The translations under genes and the position numbers were made by a program. The notes under the pieces are model-generated. The model was not told the origin of the DNA. It worked only from the letters and a program-made list of their open reading frames with translations, and did not search any database. 51,101 nt of DNA from Faecalicatena contorta (GTDB lineage Bacteria; Bacillota; Clostridia; Lachnospirales; Lachnospiraceae). Positions 7,786 to 17,582 of this stretch are shown piece after piece (position 1 is the stretch's first letter; each line of letters begins with the position of its first letter). The DNA lies in the NCBI RefSeq assembly GCF_003149105.1, contig NZ_QGDS01000023.1, forward strand, positions 1 through 51,101, read 5' to 3'.

Positions 7786-8436
7786 GTGAAAAGAGTATTT
7801 GGATTATTTGAAGCTATTTTTGATATGTTTTATCTCAGTGTGGGATTCCTGGCCGGGGTAATGCTTCTAATAGGGACTGGTTCAGGGGATGCCAGGTTGT
7901 TGGCCGGCATTATGACATTTATCCTAATATTCGGTGATGCTTTTCATTTAGTGCCGCGTATCAGGGTGATTATGAGCGGAAATGAAGAAAGCCTGCGTTC
8001 TGCATTGGGAAGAGGAAAGCAGATTACCTCCATCACGATGACCATATTCTATTTGTTTCTATGGCAGCTTGGCCTTATGCTCAGTTCCCAGGGAGGAAAT
8101 AGCGTTTGGACAATAATTGTATATATATTAGCAGCGGTGCGTATCCTGATTTGTCTTTTTCCCCAAAACAGGTGGAGCGACCGTTATCCTCCGGTTAAGT
8201 GGGGCATATGGCGCAACATTCCCTTTTTTATGCTGGGGGTAATTACTGCTGCATTTTTCTTTTTGTATAGGAGCCAGATGCCGGGAGTTGATTTATTATG
8301 GCTTGCTATTTTGCTTAGTTTTGCATTTTACCTTCCGGTTGTTCTTTGGGCGAACCAAAATCCGAAAGTTGGCATGTTTATGCTTCCGAAAACCTGTGCT
8401 TACTTGTGGATATTATATATGTGCCTTTCCCTTTGA
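7786..8436 (+). CDS. Polytopic membrane protein, unknown
   Basis: A 216-residue protein with about six or seven hydrophobic segments of 18-22 residues (for example FLAGVMLLIGTG, LLAGIMTFILIFGDAFHL, IIVYILAAVRILICLF, FFMLGVITAAFFFLY and LLWLAILLSFAFYLPVVLW). It is a hypothetical inner-membrane protein with no transporter signature I can name. The start is uncertain: GTG at 7786 follows AAGG and TTGGG at acceptable distance, while a GTG start at 7720 would add 22 residues. It is driven by the consensus promoter at 7661 and lies 100 nt before the catalase gene, so the two might be co-transcribed, since no terminator is seen between them. Confidence 0.75.
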   Translation: MKRVFGLFEAIFDMFYLSVGFLAGVMLLIGTGSGDARLLAGIMTFILIFGDAFHLVPRIRVIMSGNEESLRSALGRGKQITSITMTIFYLFLWQLGLMLSSQGGNSVWTIIVYILAAVRILICLFPQNRWSDRYPPVKWGIWRNIPFFMLGVITAAFFFLYRSQMPGVDLLWLAILLSFAFYLPVVLWANQNPKVGMFMLPKTCAYLWILYMCLSL

Positions 8437-8536
8437 TAAGACATGAAAATCCAGGATATAGGGGAATGTGGGTTTCTAATGCGCAAAACATCTTTGCGGT
8501 GTTAAAAAATAAGAATAAAAGAAAGGAGTATTTAGA

Positions 8537-10042
8537 ATGGATGATTACAAAAAGTTGACAAACGAGGTTGGGGCGCCGGTTGCAGATAATGAGAATGCGA
8601 TTACTGCAGGTCCCCGTGGTCCTGTAGTAATGCAGGATGTATGGCTTATGGAGAAGATGGCTCATTTCAACCGTGAGGTAATTCCCGAGAGGCGTATGCA
8701 TGCTAAAGGCTGGGGCGCATACGGTAAGCTTACTGTAACCCATGATATTTCCATGTATACAAAGGCGAAGGTGCTTCAGCCAGGGGCAGAAACGGAGTTG
8801 TTTCTCCGCTTTTCTACAGTAGCTGGTGAGAGAGGAGCTGCTGACTGCGAACGGGATATTCGCGGCGTAGCAGTGAAGTTTTATACGGAAGAAGGAAACT
8901 GGGATTTGGTTGGAAATAACACCCCTACTTTCTTTATCCGTGATGTACATAACTTTTCTGACTTAAACCGTGCTGTTAAAAGGGACCCACGTACGGGGCG
9001 CCGGAGCCCGCAAAATAACTGGGATTTCTGGACATTGCTGCCTGAGTGTTTCCATCAGATTACGGTTGTAATGAGTGACAGGGGAATTCCTGCAAGTTTC
9101 CGGAATATGCATTTCTTTGGTGAGCATACTTTTTCTTTCTACAATGAGAAAAATGAGCGTTTCTGGTGCAAATTCCATTTCAAGACCCAGCAGGGAATTA
9201 AGAATCTTTCTAATGAGGAAGCTGCTGAAATCAACGGTATGGACAGAGAACATCACGGCAAGGATTTGTTTGAAGCTATTGAAAGCGGTGATTATCCAAA
9301 GTGGACAATGTATGTACAGATTATGACGGAAGAACAGGCAAACAATCATTATGAGAATCCATTTGATATTACAAAGATTTGGCCTCACAAGGAATATCCC
9401 CTGATTGAAGTAGGAGTATTGGAGCTAAACCGTAATCCTGAGAACTTCTATGCAGAGGTGGAGCAGGCTGCCTTTACACCTGCCCACGTTGTGCCAGGAA
9501 TTGGTTTTTCACCGGATAAATTCCTCCAGGGACGTCTATTCTCTTATGGTGATGCACAGCGTTACCGTTTGGGTGTGAATCACAATCTGATTCCTGTTAA
9601 CCGTGCCAAAGTAGAGGTAAACCAGTATCATCGTGACGGTGCTATGCGCGTGGACGGCAACTATGGCGGAGCTCCGGCTTATACTCCAAACAGTGCAGGG
9701 GTTTGGGCCGCACAGCCTGATGTTATGGAACCGCCTTTGGATATTGAGGGGGCAATGTGGAGATATGATCCTAAAGATGATCCTACCGATGATTGTTTCC
9801 GTGCAGGAGGTAATCTGTGGCGTGTAATGACCGAGGACAAGAAGCAGATTCTGATTGAGAATACTGCTAATGATATGGCAAGCGTTACTGAGAATATTAA
9901 ATACCGTCATGCTGCTCACTGTTATCTGGCTGATGTTGAGTATGGAGAGCGTTTTGCTAAAGCCGCAGGGCTTGATGTGGATAAAGTAATTGAACTTTCA
10001 AAACTGGATAACAATGAATTAAACAGAGTTACGACATCTTAA
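8537..10042 (+). CDS. katA: Monofunctional haem catalase
   Basis: A 501-residue small-subunit clade catalase that dismutates hydrogen peroxide to water and oxygen in the cytosol. The essential residues are in place: distal His55 in [12 protein letters not shown], Asn127/128 in [12 protein letters not shown], and the proximal haem-ligand Tyr337 in [13 protein letters not shown]. The start follows AAAGGAG. Length and motifs are those of a functional enzyme. No clear PerR box (TTATAATNATTATAA-like) is visible in the 100 nt upstream. It is notable in a genome that also makes the oxygen-sensitive pyruvate formate-lyase (32632), and suggests the organism meets peroxide or traces of oxygen. It ends at a strong terminator. 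Confidence 0.97.
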   Translation: MDDYKKLTNEVGAPVADNENAITAGPRGPVVMQDVWLMEKMAHFNREVIPERRMHAKGWGAYGKLTVTHDISMYTKAKVLQPGAETELFLRFSTVAGERGAADCERDIRGVAVKFYTEEGNWDLVGNNTPTFFIRDVHNFSDLNRAVKRDPRTGRRSPQNNWDFWTLLPECFHQITVVMSDRGIPASFRNMHFFGEHTFSFYNEKNERFWCKFHFKTQQGIKNLSNEEAAEINGMDREHHGKDLFEAIESGDYPKWTMYVQIMTEEQANNHYENPFDITKIWPHKEYPLIEVGVLELNRNPENFYAEVEQAAFTPAHVVPGIGFSPDKFLQGRLFSYGDAQRYRLGVNHNLIPVNRAKVEVNQYHRDGAMRVDGNYGGAPAYTPNSAGVWAAQPDVMEPPLDIEGAMWRYDPKDDPTDDCFRAGGNLWRVMTEDKKQILIENTANDMASVTENIKYRHAAHCYLADVEYGERFAKAAGLDVDKVIELSKLDNNELNRVTTS

Positions 10043-10076
10043 ATTATACCAATTGAACAAGAGTTCATGGCAAGGA

Positions 10077-10107
10077 ACAGGGTATGCTAAAAGGCATATC
10101 CTGTTTT
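10077..10107 (+). terminator. Terminator of catalase gene
   Basis: ACAGGGTATGC pairs with GCATATCCTGT (11 bp, one G-T) around TAAAAG, ending in TTTT. Confidence 0.85.
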
Positions 10108-10201
10108 GGGAGCGGAAATGAAAGGTATGCCGTAATCTATTGCAAGAAAAGTTGGGAGAAGTGGATAAAGTTTCAGTAGCATATTTGCCTAAAATAGAGT
10201 A

Positions 10202-10230
10202 TTGTGAAATGAAAATGCGTACTTTATAAT
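10202..10230 (+). promoter_or_regulatory. Promoter of pucG
   Basis: TTGTGA, 17-nt spacer, TATAAT. Transcription would start near 10237, directly before the hairpin at 10246. Confidence 0.75.
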
Positions 10231-10245
10231 AAGTATGTATTTAAG

Positions 10246-10280
10246 AAATTCCAAGGGAGGAATATCCTGAGGAATTTTTT
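10246..10280 (+). promoter_or_regulatory. Terminator-like hairpin in the pucG leader
   Basis: AAATTCC pairs with GGAATTT, with an inner AGGA/TCCT pair, and is followed by TTTTTTG and TTTTT. It sits between the pucG promoter and its ribosome-binding site, so it is placed to act as an attenuator, although nothing shows that it is regulated. Confidence 0.55.
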
Positions 10281-10308
10281 GTTTTTAAGAGGAAAGGAAG
10301 GAAAATTC

Positions 10309-11538
10309 ATGCAATTTAGAGAAATTAATCCATCACCTCGTACCCTAATGACACCTGGCCCAGTAGAAGCAGATCCGAGAGTGCTTCGTGCAATGAGTTC
10401 TCATATCCTTGGCCAGTTTGATCCGGAATTTACGGCGTTGATGAATGAAACTATGGAAATGGAACGTCAGGTGTTTCAGACAAACAATCGCCAGACTTAT
10501 GTTGTAGATACTACATCCAGAGGCGGTCTTGAGACAGTACTGACTGGTGCGGTTTGTCCGGGAGATAAAGTTCTCATTCCTGCATTCGGCCGTTTTGGAT
10601 ATCTTCTGGCGGAGATTCTTGAACGTTGCGGAGCTAAAATTACACTTCTGGAAAGAGAGTGGGGGACTGTATTTGATCCCCAGGAAATTGAAGATGCATT
10701 GAAAAAGGACAGCTATAAGGTGGTTGCCTGTATTCATGGTGAGACATCCACTTCCATGATGCAGCCATTGGACGAGCTTGGGGAAATCTGTGAGAAATAT
10801 GAAGCACTGCTGATTGTAGATTCTGTAGCCACACTTGGAGGAGCCGAAGTAAAAGTGGACGAGTGGAAGCTTTCCGCATGTATTGCTGGAACTCAGAAAT
10901 GTATTTCTGCACCGTCTGGTTCTGCACTGATTACCTACAACCAGCAGGTTGAAGATATTGTAAAAGCAAGAAAACGTGTGGAAAAGGGGATTCGCACAGC
11001 AGATGATATTGCCGGGAAACTTCCGGGAATTCCAAGCAATTACCTGGATCTTGGACAATTGGAGGATTATTGGAGCTCCCGCCGTTTAAATCATCATACA
11101 GAAGCGACCAGCATGCAGTATGCGGTACATGAAGCTCTTCGCTGTATTTTAGAGGAGAGTTTGGAAGTTCGGTTTGCACGGCATAACCTGAATGATAAGG
11201 CCCTTGTAGCAGGTCTCAGGGCAATGGGATTAACAATCTTTGGAGATCTGGCACATAAGATGCCGGTTGTCACAGCGATTAACATTCCTGAGGGTGCAGA
11301 TGGAAAAGTAATCAGAGGAATGCTTTTAAATGAATTTGGAATCGAAATTGCAACTTCTTTTGGACCGTTAGATGGAAAAATTCTTCGAATTGGAAATATG
11401 GGATACTCCAGCCAGAAGAGAAATATTTTAATTCTGCTTGGAGCGCTGGAAGCGGTAATGCTTGCAAATGGTGTAAAGGTTCCGTCAGGAGAGGCAGTTG
11501 CAGCAGCACTTGCTGTTTATGAAAAGGAAGAAAAATAG
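10309..11538 (+). CDS. pucG: (S)-ureidoglycine-glyoxylate aminotransferase-like (PucG)
   Basis: A 409-residue class V PLP aminotransferase. It matches Bacillus PucG closely by recall: TPGPVEADPRVLRAMS at 15-30, GQFDPEFTALMNETMEM, the PLP region IVDSVATLGGAEVKVDEWK (Asp171) and the Schiff-base lysine Lys197 in GTQKC, then RRLNHHTEAT. PucG moves an amino group from ureidoglycine to glyoxylate in allantoin breakdown; other alanine-glyoxylate aminotransferases share the fold, so the substrate is inferred. The ATG at 10309 follows AAGGAAGG and fits homologue length; an in-frame TTG at 10279 is less likely. A PucR-type regulator follows in the same direction, separated by a terminator. No other allantoin genes are nearby. 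Confidence 0.9.
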   Translation: MQFREINPSPRTLMTPGPVEADPRVLRAMSSHILGQFDPEFTALMNETMEMERQVFQTNNRQTYVVDTTSRGGLETVLTGAVCPGDKVLIPAFGRFGYLLAEILERCGAKITLLEREWGTVFDPQEIEDALKKDSYKVVACIHGETSTSMMQPLDELGEICEKYEALLIVDSVATLGGAEVKVDEWKLSACIAGTQKCISAPSGSALITYNQQVEDIVKARKRVEKGIRTADDIAGKLPGIPSNYLDLGQLEDYWSSRRLNHHTEATSMQYAVHEALRCILEESLEVRFARHNLNDKALVAGLRAMGLTIFGDLAHKMPVVTAINIPEGADGKVIRGMLLNEFGIEIATSFGPLDGKILRIGNMGYSSQKRNILILLGALEAVMLANGVKVPSGEAVAAALAVYEKEEK

Positions 11539-11555
11539 AATATTTTTATTAGTTC

Positions 11556-11595
11556 AGAGACGAGCTCCTGTAAACAGGGGGGAGTCTCTCTTTTT
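11556..11595 (+). terminator. Terminator of pucG
   Basis: AGAGAC pairs with GTCTCT and CTCCTG with CAGGGG around a TAAA loop, followed by CTTTTT. Confidence 0.88.
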
Positions 11596-11729
11596 ATGTA
11601 ACAGGAAACTGCGTCTCCCGTAGATATCTGTTAATGTTATGGTACAGTTTTTTGTTTCTTATGGTATAATATAAAAATGATACCGCTAATAATTTTATTA
11701 TCAAAAAAATTTTTAATTGTAGGTGAGAT

Positions 11730-13400
11730 ATGGGATTTACAGTAGAAGATCTTCTGCAGGTCGGGGAAGCAAAAAAGCTATCTGTGATCTGCGGAGAAAA
11801 AGGACTTAAAAATGAAATAAAAGGTGTTACCATTATCGAGGCCCCTGATATTGTTAGGTTTATCAATGGCGGGGAATTGCTGCTGACTGGATTATTTGCT
11901 TTTAAATCCTGTAGTGTGGAAGAATATAAAAATCACCTTCAGGAGCTGAGGGGAAAGAAAGTCAGCGGTCTTGTATTGAAGCGGGGAAGAACTGTGGAAG
12001 AGGCAGATGTCAAGATTGCATTGTTGAAAGAATTTGCGGGGGACAATAATATACCGCTTATTGAAGTTCCGTTTGAGATGTCTTTCCAGGTGATTGTGGG
12101 TCTGGTTATGGAGCGATTGTTCAACGAAGAAGTTACCCAGCTAAAATATTATAAGACAACCCATGATAATTTTTTAGCATTGATGCTGTCACACAGCTCA
12201 AAAGAGAATAAAATCGGAGATATCCTGGGGCTGCTGGATAAAATGATTTGTAATCCGGTGGCGCTTTACGATCAATATATGTGCTGTTATGCTTCCACGG
12301 GAAATGGAACGGAAAGATTACAGATTTCAGAAAATGCAAAAAAATATGATCCTGGAATTCTGACGAACTATAAGTATTTAAGGCAGGAAGACGAATATAT
12401 CAGATATATTGTAGAAATCAATCTAAATGTGGGAATTAAGATGTATTTGGCTATTACGGAGACGATATCAAAATTTAGTCTGATGGATTGTATTGCGGTA
12501 GAAAATGCCATTATTGCACTTCAATATGAGTTTGCAAGAACATTTGCGGTGTCGGAGCTGGAAAAGAAATTTCAAAACGATATTCTGCATAATATTTTAA
12601 GCGGGAATATAGAGTCTATAGACGAACTAAAGAAAAGCTCTACTCTTTTGGATGTCAATATTGATGGATATTATAGGGTGATTGTTTTTGGTGTGACGAA
12701 TGAAGGAAGCTCCCGGAAGGATATTAATGAAAAAATTCACCATGTTGATTTACTGGAAAAAACCGTTATCCAGCGGATTCCGAACAGCAAAGTGCACAGA
12801 GATCTGGATAAAATTGTTGTTGCGATGGAAGTCAATTCTGATTCTTCCCAGATAGAGTACAGAGAAGAATTGAAGGATGTTTTGAAGCAGGTACAGACAT
12901 TCATGACTGCTCAGAATAAATATCTGAAGGTAAAGGCTGGAGTCGGAAGAATTGTAAAAGGTATTATTCATCTGCCGGAAACTTATAAAGAGGCAAACGA
13001 TGCATTTTTGTTTGTAGATATTGCAGGGGATATTATGGGAGAAGGCGCAACACAGATGATGCTCTTTTCTGACCTTGGGATTTTTAAACTGCTGTGCCAG
13101 TTGGATGACCCGGCAATGCTGATGGAGTATGTGCCTGAGACACTCGAGAAACTATATGACTATAAAAAACCTCAGAGAGATGATTTTATCATGACGCTGA
13201 AAACATATCTGGACAAAAACCAGAATCTTTCCAAGACGGCGCAGGACTTATATATACATTATAAGACTGCAGCTTACCGGATTGAAAAGATTGCAAAGAT
13301 AACAGGAATTGATTTTGATAATGCGAATGAAGTACTTGCAGTAAGAATTGGCCTTGTAGTACATCGTATGATAGAAAATTATAATAAAAAGGTTATGTAA
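11730..13400 (+). CDS. PucR family transcriptional regulator
   Basis: A 556-residue regulator in three parts. Residues about 5-125 are the PucR N-terminal sensor domain (VEDLLQVGEAKKLSVICGEK and GELLLTGLFAFK). A middle region contains a GGDEF-like degenerate fold typical of CdaR/PucR proteins. The C-terminal helix-turn-helix (HTH_30 type) reads DDFIMTLKTYLDKNQNLSKT then AQDLYIHYKTAAYRIEKIAK (about 495-535). PucR in Bacillus controls purine catabolism; position next to pucG fits that role here but is inference. A -10 box TATAAT lies near 11666, inside the imperfect palindrome formed by GGTATAA and TGATACC, which might be an autoregulatory site. It has its own terminator. Confidence 0.9.
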   Translation: MGFTVEDLLQVGEAKKLSVICGEKGLKNEIKGVTIIEAPDIVRFINGGELLLTGLFAFKSCSVEEYKNHLQELRGKKVSGLVLKRGRTVEEADVKIALLKEFAGDNNIPLIEVPFEMSFQVIVGLVMERLFNEEVTQLKYYKTTHDNFLALMLSHSSKENKIGDILGLLDKMICNPVALYDQYMCCYASTGNGTERLQISENAKKYDPGILTNYKYLRQEDEYIRYIVEINLNVGIKMYLAITETISKFSLMDCIAVENAIIALQYEFARTFAVSELEKKFQNDILHNILSGNIESIDELKKSSTLLDVNIDGYYRVIVFGVTNEGSSRKDINEKIHHVDLLEKTVIQRIPNSKVHRDLDKIVVAMEVNSDSSQIEYREELKDVLKQVQTFMTAQNKYLKVKAGVGRIVKGIIHLPETYKEANDAFLFVDIAGDIMGEGATQMMLFSDLGIFKLLCQLDDPAMLMEYVPETLEKLYDYKKPQRDDFIMTLKTYLDKNQNLSKTAQDLYIHYKTAAYRIEKIAKITGIDFDNANEVLAVRIGLVVHRMIENYNKKVM

Positions 13401-13413
13401 AATCCCATAAAAG

Positions 13414-13438
13414 CAGGCTCTTAGGAGTCTGTTTTTTT
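13414..13438 (+). terminator. Terminator of pucR-like gene
   Basis: CAGGCTC pairs with GAGTCTG around TTAG, followed by seven T. Confidence 0.9.
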
Positions 13439-13529
13439 GGATTTTCTATATGAGTTGACTTGATATTCTATCCACTTTTTATGAGAATCATGTTACGTTT
13501 ATTTCAATAACTAAAAAGGAGGAAGTAGA

Positions 13530-16178
13530 ATGATAGGTTTATCCAGGATCTTAATAAATTATCAGGAAAATCCTGTTGGAATTGAAACAGTTGACCAAAT
13601 TGGTTGGAGTATTATTTCTGATAAAAAGAATGTATTCCAGGAAAGTTATGAGTTTCAAATAGGAGAAGATGAGACCTTTGGCATGCTTGTTTATGACAGC
13701 GGAGTAGTCAGGAGTGAAGAATCTGCTCATATTGCAATTGAGAAAAATATACTGAATCTGGTATCTTCCAGAAAATACTTTATCCGTGTGCGGATTACTG
13801 GGAAAGATGGGGCGATAAGTGACTGGAAGGAGGGATTTTTCGTAACAGCGCTTTTGTCAGAGAAGGACTGGAAAGCGGAATTTATTACGATAGAGACAGA
13901 AGAAGATAAAGATGAGAGTAAGGGTTCTTATCTACGGAAAGAGTTTGTAATTGGGAAAAAGGTAAAGGCTGCCTATGCACATGCTACAGCACTGGGGATT
14001 TATCATCTTTATATCAATGGAAAGAAGGCAGGGGAGGATGAATTTGCTCCAGGCTGGACCTCCTACAATAAGCATCTGTTATATCAGACCTATGATGTTA
14101 CGGACTATCTGCAAGAGGGAGCGAATGCGGCAGCAGGGCATATAGGTCCGGGATGGTATAAGGGGACAGTGGGATTTGTTAGAATGCGCGGTCATTATGG
14201 GACGAGAGCTGCATTTGCCTGCCAGATTATTGTTGAGTATGAGGATGGAAGCAGAGAATCTTTCCAGACAGATACTTCATGGATGGGAACTTACAGCCCT
14301 GTTTTATTCTCTGAGCTATATGACGGGGAGACTTATGATGCACGCAGGGAGATAGAAGGGTGGAATGAGCCCGGGAGCCCTATAGGCTCCTGGCAGCAGG
14401 CAGAAGCCGTCAATTTTGATACATCAGTATTGTCGGCCCAGAGCGGCAGTAAGGTTAAGAAAGTTACAGAGGTTCCCGCAAAGAGAATCTTTACGACGCC
14501 TCAGGGTGATACGGTTATTGATTTCGGACAAAACATGACCGGCTGGATTAAATTTAAGGTGAAAGGGCAGGCGGGAGATAAAGTGGAATTAAACTGCTTT
14601 GAAGTACTTGATGCAAAGGGAAATGTTTATTTAGACAATCTTCGCTCTGCAAAAGAAACAATTATATACATATGTAAGGATGAGGAGGAAGTTACATTCC
14701 ACCCCCATTTCTCTTTCCAGGGATTTCAGTTTGCAAAAGTTTCTTCCTATCCGGGAGAGCTGAGCACTGACTATTTTACAGCCTATGCACTGCATTCTGA
14801 CATGGAGGTCACTGGAGAGTTTGAGTGCTCTAATCCGGACATTAACCAGTTACAGCATAATATTGTTTGGGGAATGAAAGGGAATTTTCTGGATGTGCCA
14901 ACAGACTGCCCTCAGAGAGATGAACGTCTGGGGTGGACGGGAGATGCACAAATATTCTGCCGTACCGCTACATTTTTATATGATACCTATACGTTCTACA
15001 CAAAATGGCTGAAGGATGTGGAAGCAGACCAGACGGAGGAAGGAGGGGTTCCTCATGTTGTGCCGGACATTCTGATTGGAAAATCCTCTGCGGACCGTCT
15101 GATGAAGGATGGAGACCATTCGGCTGCTGCATGGGCAGATGTGGCAGTGATTATGCCATGGACCCTTTATCTGGCATATGGCGATGTTACGGTTATTGAG
15201 CGCCAGTATGACAGTATGAAAGCATGGATTAATTTTATGAAGGAACATTCCAGAGGGAATATATGGAATTATAAGCTGCAGTTTGGTGACTGGGTAGCGC
15301 TGGATGCAGAGGAAGGAAGTTATTTTGGGGCAACCCCCAATGATTTGACCTGTACAGCATATTATGCATATTCAACAAAGCTTTTTGCAAAAATGGCAAA
15401 GATTGTAGGAAGAGATGAGGATGCCGGGGAGTATACCAGACTGTATCAGGAAATATTGGATACTTATCAGAAAACATTCTTTGATGAATCGGGGCATTTA
15501 AATGTGCAGACACAGACAGCACAGATTGTCTCATTATATTTTGATCTGGTGCCGGAAGAATATCGGCAGAATGTGGTAGCGGATTTGCTGAAGCTTTTGG
15601 AAAAAGAGAACGGACACCTGGTGACGGGGTTTGTGGGAACCCCTTATTTTTGCCATGCATTAAGTCAAAACGGGCATACGAAGGAAGCTTATGAGTTATT
15701 GTTAAAGGATGATTTCCCGTCCTGGCTGTATCAGGTTAAGATGGGCGCTACGACAATCTGGGAGCACTGGGATGGCATGAAGCCTGATGGAAGTATGTGG
15801 AGTCCCGATATGAATTCTTTTAATCATTACGCGTATGGCGCAATTGGAGAGTGGATGTACCGAGTGGCGGCAGGGATCGAATGTGAGGAATCCCGCCCTG
15901 GATACAAACATATTATAATCGCGCCTCATCCGGGGGGAGGACTTGAGTTTATAAGAGCTTCTTATAAGAGCATTTACGGAAAAATCATTTCCAACTGGAA
16001 GCTGGACGGCAGGAGAGTTACTTTAACTGTAGAAGTTCCATGTAATACATCTGCGTCTATTTGTCCGGCAGGGGCAAAAAAGATTCTGGAGCAGGGAGGA
16101 TTGGAATTTGTGATGAAAGAAAATGAATACCAGGCAGAAGCAGGGTCTGGACAGTATACCATTGTATATGAAATTTGA
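13530..16178 (+). CDS. Alpha-L-rhamnosidase (GH78)
   Basis: An 882-residue glycoside hydrolase family 78 enzyme that releases terminal L-rhamnose from plant glycosides or pectin fragments. N-terminal beta domains (about 1-420) include LGIYHLYINGKKAGEDEFAP. The (alpha/alpha)6 catalytic domain holds the family signature DCPQRDERLGWTGDAQ (about 455-470), whose acidic residues bind rhamnose and donate the proton, and GATTIWEHWDG and FNHYAYGAIGEWMY further on. A C-terminal beta domain closes the protein. No signal peptide is present, so it should act in the cytosol on imported glycosides. GGAGGA precedes the ATG. A TTGACT-18-TTATGA promoter is plausible near 13454. It heads the locus with the ABC transporter at 16271-19273. 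Confidence 0.95.
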   Translation: MIGLSRILINYQENPVGIETVDQIGWSIISDKKNVFQESYEFQIGEDETFGMLVYDSGVVRSEESAHIAIEKNILNLVSSRKYFIRVRITGKDGAISDWKEGFFVTALLSEKDWKAEFITIETEEDKDESKGSYLRKEFVIGKKVKAAYAHATALGIYHLYINGKKAGEDEFAPGWTSYNKHLLYQTYDVTDYLQEGANAAAGHIGPGWYKGTVGFVRMRGHYGTRAAFACQIIVEYEDGSRESFQTDTSWMGTYSPVLFSELYDGETYDARREIEGWNEPGSPIGSWQQAEAVNFDTSVLSAQSGSKVKKVTEVPAKRIFTTPQGDTVIDFGQNMTGWIKFKVKGQAGDKVELNCFEVLDAKGNVYLDNLRSAKETIIYICKDEEEVTFHPHFSFQGFQFAKVSSYPGELSTDYFTAYALHSDMEVTGEFECSNPDINQLQHNIVWGMKGNFLDVPTDCPQRDERLGWTGDAQIFCRTATFLYDTYTFYTKWLKDVEADQTEEGGVPHVVPDILIGKSSADRLMKDGDHSAAAWADVAVIMPWTLYLAYGDVTVIERQYDSMKAWINFMKEHSRGNIWNYKLQFGDWVALDAEEGSYFGATPNDLTCTAYYAYSTKLFAKMAKIVGRDEDAGEYTRLYQEILDTYQKTFFDESGHLNVQTQTAQIVSLYFDLVPEEYRQNVVADLLKLLEKENGHLVTGFVGTPYFCHALSQNGHTKEAYELLLKDDFPSWLYQVKMGATTIWEHWDGMKPDGSMWSPDMNSFNHYAYGAIGEWMYRVAAGIECEESRPGYKHIIIAPHPGGGLEFIRASYKSIYGKIISNWKLDGRRVTLTVEVPCNTSASICPAGAKKILEQGGLEFVMKENEYQAEAGSGQYTIVYEI

Positions 16179-16270
16179 TTGGATTTTCGATGTGGGATTG
16201 TCGGATTATCCATGTGCAATAGAAAAAACACATGGTAGCATAGAGTCATCAAAAGTAAGGAGAAAAAGAT

Positions 16271-17575
16271 ATGAAAAAGAAAATTGTTGCAGTATTTTTA
16301 TGTGCAGCTATGGTTACTGGCATGGCAGCAGGATGTGGGTCATCCTCTGATAAGAAGTCAGAGACTTCCGCAGACGGGAGTGAAACAACAGAATTGACCC
16401 TTCTGATTGACACGGATGTGACGATCGCAGGTTTTGAGGCAGTGGCGGCAAAGGCTGAGGAGGAGATTGGCATCAAGGTCAAAATTGAGACAAGGCCTGG
16501 AGGGGCAGACGGAGACAACATTGTAAAAACCAGATTAGCATCCGGTGACATGGCGGATCTTTGCCTGTATAATTCAGGAGCATTGTTAAATGCATTGAAT
16601 CCGGAAGAATATTTCCTTGATATTTCAGGAGAAGATTTTGTATCAAGAATAGATGATAATTACAAGTCGGCAGTTTCCGTGGGAGACAAGGTATTCGGTG
16701 TTCCCTATCAGTCCTCACAGGCGGAAGGAATTGTTTACAGCAAAACTTTGTATGAAAAATACAATCTGGAAGTTCCTAAGACATGGGATGAATTTCTTGC
16801 AAACTGTGATGTGCTGAAAGAAAACAAAGAAACAGCAATTTTAGGTACGTTTGCTGACTCCTGGACTGCACAGGTCCCGTTTTTGGGTGATGCTTATAAC
16901 CTGCAGCAAAGTGATCCTGAGTTTGCAGAGAAATTTGACGCAGGAGAAGCAAAATGGGCAACCACACCTGCAGCTCTCAGGAGTTTTGAGAAGTTAGCGG
17001 ATACAACACAATATTACAACGAAGATTATCTTGCCACTACATATGATGACGGATGCGATATTATGGCAAATGGGGAAGCAGGACATTGGTTTATCCTGTC
17101 ACAGGCATTGTCCAATATTTATGAACTGTATGGTGATCAGGTTAATGATCTTGGTGTATTCGCAGTGCCTGGTGACAGCGCAGATGATAATGGAATTACC
17201 CTTTGGTATCCGGCAGCACTTTATGGAAACAAAAACAGTGATAAGACAGATGCCATTCTAAAGTTTATGGAATTTTACTTGTCTGATGAAGCCCTGGATG
17301 CATATTCAGAGGCAGTACTGCCAGACGGCCCATATTGCGTGAAAGATTATGAAATGCCAGACAATGCCTATGATGCGGTGGCAAATGATATCCAGGCTTA
17401 CTTTGAATCTGGTAAAAATGCACCGGCCCTGGAATATATCAGCCAGGTGAAAGGTGCCGATTGTCCTGCTATCTGCCAGGAATTAGGCTCCGGCCAGACA
17501 ACAGCACAGGAAGCAGCACAAAAATATGATAAAGATTGTGAAAAGCAGGCAACACAGCTTGGGCTGAACTGGTAG
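16271..17575 (+). CDS. ABC transporter sugar-binding lipoprotein
   Basis: A 434-residue family 1 extracellular solute-binding protein. It has a lipoprotein signal peptide with lipobox MAAGC (Cys22), a Ser/Thr-rich tether and then the bilobal binding fold (TELTLLIDTDVTIAGFEAVA, SQAEGIVYSKTLYEKYNLEV and PKTWDEFLANC). It should capture an oligosaccharide or glycoside outside the cell and hand it to the permeases encoded next. The partner rhamnosidase suggests a rhamnose-containing ligand; this is inferred from position. AAGGAG precedes the ATG. The 92 nt behind the rhamnosidase gene hold a CCATGTG/CACATGG hairpin (16209-16234), possibly an mRNA processing or stabilising element, because binding-protein genes usually need higher expression. 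Confidence 0.93.
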   Translation: MKKKIVAVFLCAAMVTGMAAGCGSSSDKKSETSADGSETTELTLLIDTDVTIAGFEAVAAKAEEEIGIKVKIETRPGGADGDNIVKTRLASGDMADLCLYNSGALLNALNPEEYFLDISGEDFVSRIDDNYKSAVSVGDKVFGVPYQSSQAEGIVYSKTLYEKYNLEVPKTWDEFLANCDVLKENKETAILGTFADSWTAQVPFLGDAYNLQQSDPEFAEKFDAGEAKWATTPAALRSFEKLADTTQYYNEDYLATTYDDGCDIMANGEAGHWFILSQALSNIYELYGDQVNDLGVFAVPGDSADDNGITLWYPAALYGNKNSDKTDAILKFMEFYLSDEALDAYSEAVLPDGPYCVKDYEMPDNAYDAVANDIQAYFESGKNAPALEYISQVKGADCPAICQELGSGQTTAQEAAQKYDKDCEKQATQLGLNW

Positions 17576-17582
17576 TACAGAT

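Noticed and set aside
8378..8950. Minus-strand frame of 190 codons opposite the start of the catalase gene
   Set aside because: It spans the gap and catalase codons with no start signal; it is a shadow of catalase codon bias.
10345..11058. Long minus-strand open frame opposite pucG (237 codons)
   Set aside because: It has no ribosome-binding site, a composition rich in Cys/His/Ser unlike a real protein, and lies wholly opposite a confidently identified gene.
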